From Kaistella yonginensis (GTDB taxonomy: Bacteria > Bacteroidota > Bacteroidia > Flavobacteriales > Weeksellaceae), in NCBI RefSeq assembly GCF_030409525.1, contig NZ_JAUFQB010000061.1:43492-107491 (forward strand): a stretch of 64,000 bases of DNA, in the 5' to 3' direction. Each line of letters starts with the position of its first letter. Within the stretch, counting starts at the first letter, position 1. The notes under the pieces are model-generated. The model was not told the origin of the DNA. It made no database searches and worked only from the letters and a program-made list of their open reading frames with translations. Below are positions 57,102-64,000 of the stretch, in pieces. Made by a program: the position numbers and the translations under genes.

Positions 57102-57352
57102 AAATAAGGTGGAGTTCAGTCGTTTTAAATATCCGTAGGAAACACCGACTTTTTTCGCATTAAAGATAATAAATTTTAAAAGAGTTACAGTGTTTTTCAA
57201 GAATACAGCGGCGGATTATGTTTTTTTATTTTGTATAGAAACGCAACACATGCTTTAGATTGAACTAGAATAGACCTTGCTTTATTCCTTTGGAATTTTT
57301 AATAAATAGTCTAATTATTAGAACAGAACCAACGATTCACGAAAACTGTGGT

Positions 57353-57360
57353 TATCTTTG
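57353..57360 (+). promoter_or_regulatory. Predicted -7 box of the DEAD-box helicase gene
   Basis: TATCTTTG followed by CA, matching TAnnTTTG, 12 bases before the ATG at 57373, so the leader is very short. No standard -33. Confidence 0.5.
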
Positions 57361-57372
57361 CAAAAAAATAAC

Positions 57373-58674
57373 ATGTCCAGACTCATCTCAGATTTAGGAA
57401 TTATTCATCATCTTCAAAAAGCTTTAAATGATTTAGAAATAACAGTTGCCACTGAAATTCAGGAAGAGGTAATTCCTGTTATCATTGATCAAAAGGAAGA
57501 TTTAGTGGCGCTTGCCAAAACAGGAACAGGTAAAACCGCCGCTTTCGGCTTGCCGCTGATTCAGTTAGTGGAGGTAGAAAACAGCAATACACAGACGGTT
57601 ATTTTGTCGCCCACTCGGGAACTGAGCCAGCAGATTTTTAATAATCTTAAAGATTTTGCCAAATATATTCCGGAGGTTTCCATTGTTTTGCTAACCGGCG
57701 GAAATACCGTGAAATCACAAATGGAAGCGTTGAAATCTCCCGCTCATATTATTGTGGCAACGCCCGGTCGGTTTTTAGATTTGTTAGAAAAAGAAGCCTT
57801 GGATCTTAGCTCTTTAAAAAACCTGGTCTTAGATGAAGCGGATGAAATGTTTCAAGCCTTAAAAGAAGATTTGATGCCGATTTTGAAAGCCATGCCAAAA
57901 AATCGACGAACCTATTTATTCAGTGCGACTATGCCGGGTGAATTGAAAGAGGTCGTTCATAATTATATGTCGAAAAACGCAGTTTCCATCAATTCAGATC
58001 GCGCAAATATAGGACATGAAGGGATTGATCACCAGTTTATTGTAGTAGAGCCGATTGAGAAATTAGATGTCCTTTTGCATTTTTTAAACTCGCAAGAAGG
58101 GGGAAGAGGAATTATCTTTTGTAAAACCAAAGCAGCCGTAAATAAGCTTGCGAAAAATCTCGCGATTCGTAAAATTTCTTCGGGAGCGTTGCACGGAAGT
58201 TTGACCCAAGCAATTCGGGATCGTATTATGGAACAATTTCGGGAAGGATATATCGATATTTTGGTTGCAACCGATTTAGTAGCCAGAGGAATTGATGTAA
58301 AAGAATTGGCGTATGTGGTGAATTACCATTTGCCAGATACTCCTGAAGCTTACGTGCATCGCAGTGGTAGAACGGGTAGAGCAGGGGCGAATGGACTTTC
58401 CATGACGATTATTCAGCAAGAGGAAGTGAAGGAAATTCCGGGGTTTGAAGAAGAATTAGGAATACAATTTAAAAAAGTTAAAAAAGCAGATGCCGAAGCC
58501 ATTGAATGGAACAATACCTTGGTTTGGGCGAAAAAAGTTTTTAAAACAAAACCCAACCGCGAGCTTCCAGAGGAGGTGAGGCAACAAGTTAAAACCATCT
58601 TTCATCATTTGACCAAAGAGGAATTGATGGATAAAGTCCTTGCGAATTATTTGGCAGAGCATCATCATAATTAA
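57373..58674 (+). CDS. DEAD-box ATP-dependent RNA helicase
   Basis: A 433-residue DEAD-box helicase started at ATG 57373 (MSRLISDLG); an in-frame TTG lies five codons earlier, inside the promoter box. Motifs: AKTGTGKT (Walker A, about 50-57), PTRELSQQI, TPGR, LDEADEMF (DEAD), FSAT, 'VATDLVARGIDV' and HRSGRTGRAG (VI). A basic C-terminal extension of about 80 residues follows. It probably remodels RNA duplexes in ribosome assembly or cold response; which paralogue it is cannot be told. A terminator follows. Confidence 0.94.
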   Translation: MSRLISDLGIIHHLQKALNDLEITVATEIQEEVIPVIIDQKEDLVALAKTGTGKTAAFGLPLIQLVEVENSNTQTVILSPTRELSQQIFNNLKDFAKYIPEVSIVLLTGGNTVKSQMEALKSPAHIIVATPGRFLDLLEKEALDLSSLKNLVLDEADEMFQALKEDLMPILKAMPKNRRTYLFSATMPGELKEVVHNYMSKNAVSINSDRANIGHEGIDHQFIVVEPIEKLDVLLHFLNSQEGGRGIIFCKTKAAVNKLAKNLAIRKISSGALHGSLTQAIRDRIMEQFREGYIDILVATDLVARGIDVKELAYVVNYHLPDTPEAYVHRSGRTGRAGANGLSMTIIQQEEVKEIPGFEEELGIQFKKVKKADAEAIEWNNTLVWAKKVFKTKPNRELPEEVRQQVKTIFHHLTKEELMDKVLANYLAEHHHN

Positions 58675-58710
58675 GGCGAGTCTAGACTTAAAATGATGAT
58701 CCCAAGACTT

Positions 58711-58760
58711 AGAAAAGCCTGTTGAAAATTTCTGAAATGTTTTGTTCAGCCGGCTTTTCT
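58711..58760. terminator. Long intrinsic terminator after the helicase gene
   Basis: Outer arms AGAAAAGCC (58711-58719) and GGCTTTTCT (58752-58760), with inner CTG/CAG and AAAA/TTTT pairing in the 32-base loop. It can serve the helicase on the plus strand and the remnant gene on the minus strand. Confidence 0.62.
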
Positions 58761-58764
58761 GGGT

Positions 58765-59045
58765 TTAATATTCTTGAAATAATTTGAATTTTAGCATTTC
58801 TGCTTGCCCAGGAATTGTAACCATCAAACAGTAATAATTATTTTCTTTGTTAATGATTTGGTAATGGTATTGATCGCCTTTTTTACTGAAGTTTTTTCTG
58901 GAAAGGTTTGTGCTTTCAATAAATTGCAATTCAAATGCAGTAGGATTTGTCCATTTATAAAATAATCTCGACTGCGTGCCATCGGAAAAAGTTTCAACCC
59001 AATATTTTTTGTTAGTTTCTACCTGTGTTTATTTTTAGAGCGCAT
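58765..59045 (-). pseudogene. Decayed gene remnant (C-terminal part of a hypothetical protein)
   Basis: A minus-strand frame from 59028 to a stop at 58765-58767 reads as a plausible protein of 87 residues, ending KLFQEY with a balanced composition (KKYWVETFSDGTQSRLFY and NLSRKNFSKKGDQYHYQ appear). It has no start codon. Just upstream, in another frame, ATG at 59045 begins MRSKNKH; adding one base in the A/T-rich stretch between would join them into about 93 residues. It therefore looks like a frameshifted or truncated gene. No family recognised. The 58675-59175 gap holds nothing else but the terminator. Confidence 0.5.
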
Positions 59046-59175
59046 AAAATAATATCGGTTCACGCAAGCTCAAAGAGATGTGCAACAATTATCATCTTTT
59101 TAATTCAGTCAAAATTAGTTTAAAAATCTTGGAAAGACTCCATCTGAATTTTCTAAAACTAAAGTTATTGAATAA

Positions 59176-60111
59176 TCAATTTTCTGCAACAGAATTCGCA
59201 TTTCCATAAAAACTAATCTTTTTATCCGCCAACCTCACTTCCAAGGGAGTAAAGCCAATAAATTCACCATCCATATCAATCGGGCAAGGAATTCCTTTTG
59301 AAATGATGTTACATTGTTTAACGGCGGTATACAAAATTTCTGGGTGCGGTATTTTTTTGCCTTTTTTTATCTTGCTCATATTTTTTAGGTAGTCCCAAAT
59401 GCTTACATTTCCCAGAAGGGTTAGCTGCAGTCGGTCGTCTGTAATATTGGCCTCGGGAGAAACGCACATTCCGTTGCCAAAGTATTTTCCGTTGGCCATA
59501 CACAAACTCATTACATTTCCTGTCCATTCCAAAGAATCGCTCGTCAATTGCACCGGCTGTTTTTTAAATTGTAGAAAAGAAGAAATAATGGCGGTGAAAT
59601 AAGTTCCGCTGGCACCCAGGATTTTAGAACTCATACTCACGTTTTTCACCACAAAGCCGCCCAAGCCAATGTCGGCAATGTTTACATAATATCGACTGTT
59701 TTGTTGTGTATTTTTATCGGTAAAATTCATTCTAAAGACAGAAACATCGATGAATTTTCGATTTTCAATCAGTAATTTCAAGGCCTCAATGTTTTTATTG
59801 ACGCCTAATGATCTCGCAAAATCATTGCCTGTTCCGAGCGGTAAAACCCCAAAATTGATGTGGTGAGAATGCCCGGTTTCTAAAAAACCATTTACCGTTT
59901 CATTAATGCTGCCATCGCCACCACAAATGATGATGATTTCTGATCCGTCTTCAATCGCTTCAATGGCAGAATTTTTTGCTCCAAAAGTTTTGGTAGTACT
60001 TTTAAAATTTACTTCATAACCAGTTGCAAACATGGTTTCAATCGCCGACTTAAGCGAAGAAATTCTTCGTAATTTGGCGTGAATGATAAAAGTGATTTTG
60101 GTATTTGGCAT
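59176..60111 (-). CDS. Diacylglycerol kinase-like lipid kinase (YegS/BmrU type)
   Basis: A 311-residue lipid kinase started at 60111 (MPNTKITFI). Motifs: CGGDGSINETVNG (about 68-80, the DAGK phosphate-binding loop) and PLGTGNDFARSLG (about 94-106), both diagnostic of the DAGK catalytic domain; a C-terminal beta domain follows. It should phosphorylate diacylglycerol or a related lipid from ATP. The longer frame (12 more residues) overlaps poor sequence. Stands alone. Confidence 0.92.
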   Translation of the reverse strand: MPNTKITFIIHAKLRRISSLKSAIETMFATGYEVNFKSTTKTFGAKNSAIEAIEDGSEIIIICGGDGSINETVNGFLETGHSHHINFGVLPLGTGNDFARSLGVNKNIEALKLLIENRKFIDVSVFRMNFTDKNTQQNSRYYVNIADIGLGGFVVKNVSMSSKILGASGTYFTAIISSFLQFKKQPVQLTSDSLEWTGNVMSLCMANGKYFGNGMCVSPEANITDDRLQLTLLGNVSIWDYLKNMSKIKKGKKIPHPEILYTAVKQCNIISKGIPCPIDMDGEFIGFTPLEVRLADKKISFYGNANSVAEN

Positions 60112-60315
60112 TTCAGTTTTCAAAAAATATTTTCTTGGAAATTGCAACTATTTTTCTTTTTTTCAATTTATTTTAAACTGAATTTTTTGTCAGATAAAAA
60201 TAGGATTATTTTTGAAAGAGTAGAAGATTTCACCGTAACTTTTTCCTTCCTACGGAAATAGGAAAAGTCTTAAACTGGGAAATGAGAATTTTTCTAAGCA
60301 AATTAAATATAGAAC

Positions 60316-61392
60316 TTAATCAATGTCAACCTTCAAAGCAGCGTTTCCAGTGAAAGGTTTTCTTTGTCCGTCTAACATTCTACGAGAATATTGGTTATTT
60401 TCTATGAACAAGATTTCGCCGTATTTTCCTTTTTTGATGCTAGAATCTACGCCGTAAATTTTGCCATCAAACAATTGAACCACCTCTTCATTCGAACAAT
60501 GTCCAACGATGATATGCTCGGATTTTATGTGGTTTAAAATCTCGGAAATTTCGGTGTCTTGCAAGTTGTCATTAAAATAACCACGGTACCAAATCAGACT
60601 TTTTTTTCCATAATATTCATCGTAGAAATTGGTGGATTTCATTTCTTTTTTACTTCTATCAATGGATTTTCTCATGGTATCATTGATTTCATCGATATTG
60701 AAATTTTTTTGAGCCAGAAAATCTTTGGAAATCCCACCGTGTACGAAAACACTGTTATTTATTTTTATCATCGTGGGTTTGGAGCGCAACCATCTTCCTA
60801 GAACGGTTTTATTGCTGTACAATTTGTCATAAGGTAAATTCAGCAAAGTGGAAGTGGTTTTGTATTTTTCGTTGATGTATCTTAAATCTTGATGAAGCAC
60901 CATATATTCGTGATTTCCGAGGAGAAAATGGACTTTTCCACCTTTCTTTTTCGCTTGATTTTCTAGTTTATAGAGCAGCCAAAGCATCTCATTTACCTTG
61001 CTTCCTCGATCAAAAATATCTCCCACAAGCACCAAATGACCTTTTCCAAAATTCCAATTCAGGTTTTTGTCTATGATTTTATTATTTTTCAAAAGTTCCA
61101 CCGCCAAATCATATTGTCCGTGAATATCACTCAATGCAGCAATATTTTTCACGTTTTTAAAAGTCTCGGTTTCTGCTGTAAAAACAGTATCAAAAGCATT
61201 TTTATCTAAAATTTTGGAAACAACTTTACCATCAACAATCGTTTTCTCCACCAGATTATTGGGTTCAATAAAAATGTAAGGTCCATCCGAAATTTCCTGC
61301 GGAATATTTTCATTTACGTCCGCAGCATTTTGCGAAAAGACGCATGAAAAGGAAAAAATTAGGAGTATAAAAGTGAGGGTTGTTTTGAGCAT
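60316..61392 (-). CDS. Secreted metallophosphoesterase (Ser/Thr phosphatase-like)
   Basis: A 358-residue calcineurin-like phosphoesterase started at 61392, so that a signal peptide (about 1-20, MLKTTLTFILLIF...VFSQ) begins it; a longer frame starts 16 codons earlier. Metal motifs in order: LSDIHGQYD (about 81-89), GDIFDRGSK (about 121-129), LGNHEYM (about 156-162) and GHCSNEEV (about 289). This resembles the PPP-like Shewanella/Rhizobiales-type (SLP) phosphatases. Periplasmic. Substrate unknown. Confidence 0.88.
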   Translation of the reverse strand: MLKTTLTFILLIFSFSCVFSQNAADVNENIPQEISDGPYIFIEPNNLVEKTIVDGKVVSKILDKNAFDTVFTAETETFKNVKNIAALSDIHGQYDLAVELLKNNKIIDKNLNWNFGKGHLVLVGDIFDRGSKVNEMLWLLYKLENQAKKKGGKVHFLLGNHEYMVLHQDLRYINEKYKTTSTLLNLPYDKLYSNKTVLGRWLRSKPTMIKINNSVFVHGGISKDFLAQKNFNIDEINDTMRKSIDRSKKEMKSTNFYDEYYGKKSLIWYRGYFNDNLQDTEISEILNHIKSEHIIVGHCSNEEVVQLFDGKIYGVDSSIKKGKYGEILFIENNQYSRRMLDGQRKPFTGNAALKVDID

Positions 61393-61570
61393 GTTTTTTT
61401 GGTTTGATAATTTTTTTATTGACGAAAAATTAATTTTCATTTTGTTAAAGTTTTAAAGCACAGTGGTAGTAACTTTGACAAGGTTTTTAGGCTAATTTAA
61501 GATTGTAAATAGGAGATTTCGAGTCAGGAATTGCTAATCCGCGACACTGTAATTTCTTTTGGTTGAAAAC

Positions 61571-61640
61571 CACAGTTTGATATTTCTGGAGCCGAGATAA
61601 AAATACGAAAACTTTCTATTTGTTATCAACTTGATGAACA
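61571..61640 (+). repeat. Intergenic repeat, copy A (most diverged)
   Basis: The stretch TATTTCTG...GATAAAAAT...TTTCTATTTG (61581-61622) aligns with copy B at 63795-63837 with one gap and about 75-80 percent identity by eye. It lies downstream of the carbonic anhydrase gene, between it and the metallophosphoesterase. No obvious inverted-repeat arms remain here. The remaining non-coding bases of 61393-61691 hold nothing else I can name. Confidence 0.55.
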
Positions 61641-61691
61641 GTGAGAAACTTAAAAAATTGGGCCCGATCTTTTGGAGGTCTCTTGTATCAA

Positions 61692-62318
61692 TTATTCAAA
61701 TCGGTATATTTCCCGAACGTGTTTTAAAATACTTGCGACATCAATTTTCAAATCGATAAGAAGACCCGAATGAATGTCGTAAACCCACCCGTGAACAGAC
61801 ATTCCTCGATCGCGATAGGCTTTTTGTACTTCGCCAATTTTTATAACATTTACGCATTGTTCTAAAACATTAAGTTCTACTAACCGTTTATAGCGATTTT
61901 CCTCATCATTAATTGCATTTAATTCTATTTTGTGAAGAAGATATACATCGCGGATATTTTTTAACCACGGATTCAGAACCCCTAAATCGGTTGATTGTAT
62001 GGCAGCTTTCACAGCGCCACAGTAGTAATGCCCGCAAATAACGATGTGATTCACCTTAAGATGTGAAACCGCGTAATCAATGACGGACATGGAGCTTAAA
62101 TCGGAGTTAGGAACCACGTTGGCAATGTTCCGAAGAACAAATGCTTCACCGCAAGAAACGCCCATTATATCTTCTGGCGGAACCCTGCTATCTGAGCAGC
62201 CGATGTAAAGAATTTCAGGGTGTTGAACTTTTGATAGATTGTTAAAATAATTAGCATCAAGATCTAATTTGTCTTGCACCCAGTTTTGATTGTTTCTAAA
62301 TATTTTTTTAAGATCCAT
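61692..62318 (-). CDS. Beta-class carbonic anhydrase
   Basis: A 208-residue zinc enzyme that interconverts CO2 and bicarbonate. Zinc ligands and active-site residues are visible: CSDSR (Cys41, Asp43, Arg45) and GHYYCG (His97, Cys100). Length and the N-terminal 'NQNWVQDKL' fit the bacterial cytoplasmic type. A minus-strand TATATTTG (62407-62400) may be its promoter box, 80 bases upstream. It lies between repeat copies A and C, but its well-kept motifs suggest it is an ordinary chromosomal gene. Confidence 0.94.
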   Translation of the reverse strand: MDLKKIFRNNQNWVQDKLDLDANYFNNLSKVQHPEILYIGCSDSRVPPEDIMGVSCGEAFVLRNIANVVPNSDLSSMSVIDYAVSHLKVNHIVICGHYYCGAVKAAIQSTDLGVLNPWLKNIRDVYLLHKIELNAINDEENRYKRLVELNVLEQCVNVIKIGEVQKAYRDRGMSVHGWVYDIHSGLLIDLKIDVASILKHVREIYRFE

Positions 62319-62364
62319 ATAAGCTGGTGTGAATTTTTATGGGCTGTTACAGCGAGTTCCGGTT

Positions 62365-62880
62365 TTATTTTGTGCCGATAATTAAATACCAACCCTTAAC
62401 AAATATAGACATTTCTTTTGAAGAAAAAGGATGAGAAGCTTTCAAACATATGCACGCAAATTTTACATAAGTTTGATTAAAAGTTAGATCAACTTCTTTT
62501 TTAAAACGATTGCTCCAGTGTTCATTGCATCTGTTTTACATCTGGTAGCCGAAGTCCTGAATCACAATATGAACGACCTTAAAATTTTCAAAGTTAATTT
62601 GAGAATTATGATTTTTTAATTGTTTTACTAATGATTTCCAGTTATTTTCAATATTCTGAAAGTAACCAATTTTTTAATTGGTAATTTCATTTCCTGTAAT
62701 TTGAAATAGTCATTCAATATTTTCATTGATACTTGAAATAATTATTCCTTTATAATTTTTTGGTACCATCAAATTCGATATAGGAAAATTCACCAATATT
62801 ATTAAAAATTGAATTTTTATTTTTTGGGAATTTAAGGAAGTCAAATAGTGCCATAATTTTTGAACTGATTGTTTGTTACG
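62365..62880 (-). pseudogene. Interrupted open frame, possible decayed gene
   Basis: One minus-strand frame stays open across about 170 codons except for three stops (TGA at 62710-62712, TAA at about 62676 and TAA at about 62536), ending TAA at 62365-62367. In AT-rich DNA far more stops would be expected by chance. Pieces look protein-like, for example NNWKSLVKQLKNHN and VVHIVIQDFGYQ. Further upstream the frame runs into repeat copy C, where a start (63009) is an artefact of the repeat. Product unknown; this could still be chance. Confidence 0.35.
62400..62407 (-). promoter_or_regulatory. Possible -7 box of the carbonic anhydrase gene
   Basis: Minus-strand TATATTTG, a match to TAnnTTTG, about 82 bases before the ATG. 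No standard -33; the box falls inside a decayed reading frame. Confidence 0.35.
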
Positions 62881-62999
62881 CTTGCAGCCACTATTATCAG
62901 GCTTTGCGAGTTTGCGGACTAAAGAAGGCAAAGCTTTCAACTTGCTAAAAACTGAATTAAACGCTAAAATCTTTGATGAAAACTCACTTTGGAAGTGAG
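62881..62999 (+). repeat. Intergenic repeat, copy C
   Basis: Positions 62941-62984 match copy B (63834-63877) at 36 of 44 bases, without gaps, in the same orientation; weaker similarity continues about 40 bases to the left (GCGG...TAAA...CAAA...TTTC). At the right end a perfect hairpin CTCACTT-TGG-AAGTGAG (62983-62999) lies where B has its right inverted arm. An apparent minus-strand coding frame (62710-63009) passes through it and is not counted as a gene. Confidence 0.65.
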
Positions 63000-63090
63000 C
63001 AATATTCAATTCAAAATTTACCTTCGTTGAACACTTTGGGTTTCTTGTCTTTCAGACAAAACGAAAGCTTAGGTATTAGCAGAAGGCGTT

Positions 63091-63546
63091 TTACTTAGAT
63101 TCCCATAAATATTTTTTAAGCAAGCGATAAAAAATAATTGAATTAATAAAAATCGAAATTATGCCTGCTATGATCTGTTCCAAATGGATTGTATTGTTTT
63201 GATTCAATAAATAATAATATATACTTCTTCTAAAAATTATTAAACTTATTAGAAGCACATAGAATGAAATATAATAAAAATTCCTTAGCTTTTGTAAGTA
63301 GTATGTCGATAAAACAAATGGAATTAAAAACAATAGTGTTAATAATAACTTCCTTAAATCTAATAATTCTGCAATCCACTGTAATGTTCCGACAATTGGC
63401 CAAATAATTATATTTTTAAAGAAATCCCATGAAGGATTAATAAAAAAGCTTATAATTACTGTTATAATATTTAGAGTGATTGGAAATATTATAAGCATTC
63501 CAAATATAATAAAACAAATCTTTGATATATATTCTTTTAATGACAT
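63091..63546 (-). CDS. Hypothetical membrane protein (possible immunity protein)
   Basis: A 151-residue protein that is almost all membrane helices: four predicted segments (about 8-36, 44-58/68-84, 90-108 and 125-143) and a basic C-terminus. Very AT-rich codons (many Ile, Leu, Tyr, Asn) set it apart from the housekeeping genes. Its ATG overlaps by ten bases the stop of a 52-codon C-terminal coding fragment upstream. Small multi-span proteins directly after a toxin C-terminus are often immunity proteins; that role here is inference. No family recognised. Confidence 0.6.
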   Translation of the reverse strand: MSLKEYISKICFIIFGMLIIFPITLNIITVIISFFINPSWDFFKNIIIWPIVGTLQWIAELLDLRKLLLTLLFLIPFVLSTYYLQKLRNFYYISFYVLLISLIIFRRSIYYYLLNQNNTIHLEQIIAGIISIFINSIIFYRLLKKYLWESK

Positions 63547-63695
63547 CCTAACGACGTTATTGATTCAGTTTCTTGTAAATATCCTCTTATTTTAATCCAA
63601 TTTGGCCTGTAAATAGAAGATGGCACTGTAAAGGAACTGCCTCCATTTATTTGGCTATTTACAAATTTATTTATTTTTGTTTGAAAGTTTTCTCT
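63537..63695 (-). pseudogene. C-terminal fragment of an unknown protein
   Basis: An open minus-strand frame of 52 codons with no good start codon (an in-frame TGA lies just upstream) and a stop at 63537-63539. It reads as folded protein: KINKFVNSQINGGSS, FTVPSSIYRPNWIKIRGYLQ, ending GCH. It overlaps the start of the membrane protein gene by ten bases, as toxin and immunity genes often do. It looks like the tail of a larger protein whose front was removed, possibly a polymorphic toxin. Too short for a track of long frames; product unknown. Confidence 0.5.
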
Positions 63696-63792
63696 TCAAA
63701 AATAATTTTTCATCGTTAACTTTATTTTCAAAGTTACATTATGTTTCTGTCAGTTAAAGCGCAAAGTTGGTTACGATTTCTGCTAACGGTTG

Positions 63793-63917
63793 GGTATTTC
63801 TGCAAGCGGGGATAAAAATTCAAAATTTTTCTACTTGCAAAAATCTTAATTAAACAAAAAAATCTTCAATGAAAACTTCAAACCCGCTTGTAGAAATACC
63901 TTGTGCTTGTTGCACAA
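63793..63917 (+). repeat. Intergenic repeat, copy B (with inverted-repeat arms)
   Basis: Left arm GGTATTTCTGCAAGCGGG (63793-63810) and right arm CCCGCTTGTAGAAATACC (63883-63900) pair at 17 of 18 positions around a 72-base AT-rich centre. A second small hairpin TTGTGC-TTGTT-GCACAA follows (63901-63917). Immediately left of the arm is TAACGGTTGGGT. The shape, a long imperfect dyad of about 110-125 bases, recalls an attC site or a MITE. The rest of 63547-64000 holds the start-less fragment (63537-63695) and AT-rich sequence with nothing else I can name. Confidence 0.7.
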
Positions 63918-64000
63918 CCAAATGTAATAGAAATAAAATACATAAAAAAGCACTTTTTTATGTATTTAAGTGTTTGATATATAGAATATTATCCGTAAAT

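Noticed and set aside
58711..58760. Structured RNA or riboswitch after the helicase gene
   Set aside because: Position right after the stop and the T-rich arm fit a terminator better.
62710..63009. A 99-residue minus-strand reading frame
   Set aside because: Its first half is encoded by repeat copy C and its start is an artefact of the repeat; only its lower part is kept, as a possible interrupted gene.
63021..63087. Possible fourth repeat or attC-like site with a GTTGAAC core
   Set aside because: Only short stems (CCTTC/GAAGG and TTGTCT/AGACAA) and no clear similarity to copies A-C.

Overview
The window reads as a chromosomal segment of a flavobacterium, most likely a Weeksellaceae member of the Chryseobacterium/Kaistella type. 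The DNA is AT-rich. Promoters, where visible, carry the Bacteroidota -7 box TAnnTTTG instead of an E. coli -10. There are type IX secretion (T9SS) C-terminal sorting domains and a PorV/PorQ-family protein, a Bacteroidota-type moxR/bat operon, and the flavobacterial pairing of a eukaryote-like deoC with an ALDH16-type aldehyde dehydrogenase. The genus assignment is inference from protein resemblance; no rRNA or tRNA gene was seen.

Layout. 0-9.5 kb: ung, a lipoprotein, a DUF456 protein, an MscS channel with pdxJ, an esterase, an SDR, an acyl-CoA ligase, the mevalonate-pathway decarboxylase and marC. 9.5-17.1 kb (minus strand): moxR, DUF58, a BatD-like protein, batA, batB, batC and batD, with no batE. 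17.4-25.2 kb: housekeeping genes including rlmB, nitroreductase, hemB, type II NADH dehydrogenase with trmD, and an Lrp regulator. 25.4-30.5 kb: deoC and an ALDH16-type gene, separated by repeats and a secreted RCC1/T9SS protein. 30.6-42.2 kb: PorV/PorQ-family protein, DMT transporter, acyl-CoA carboxylase beta chain, YceI, two overlapping PAP2 phosphatases, a DPP IV-type S9 peptidase, TsaC and an LLM flavoenzyme. 42.3-46.6 kb: sbcCD. 47-49.7 kb: a Gfo/Idh/MocA dehydrogenase and a flavin monooxygenase with a DnaJ-like zinc module.

50.2-54.7 kb looks like a sulfur-handling locus. TlpA and a SoxB-like metallophosphatase lie on the plus strand. Convergent to them is a minus-strand operon with a CstB-like persulfide dioxygenase/rhodanese and two predicted methyltransferases. 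55-61.4 kb holds a second MscS protein, a frameshifted EEP-family gene, a DEAD-box helicase, a decayed gene remnant, a lipid kinase and a secreted metallophosphoesterase.

61.5-64 kb is different in kind. Three diverged copies of one intergenic repeat lie in the same orientation, spaced about 1.3 and 0.9 kb apart. They bracket a beta-carbonic anhydrase, a heavily interrupted open frame, and a 52-codon start-less C-terminal fragment that overlaps a small four-helix membrane protein. This cassette-like graveyard, possibly orphan toxin/immunity DNA, is the best candidate here for something undescribed. All motif and length statements come from reading the sequence; family assignments are from recall, with no database search.
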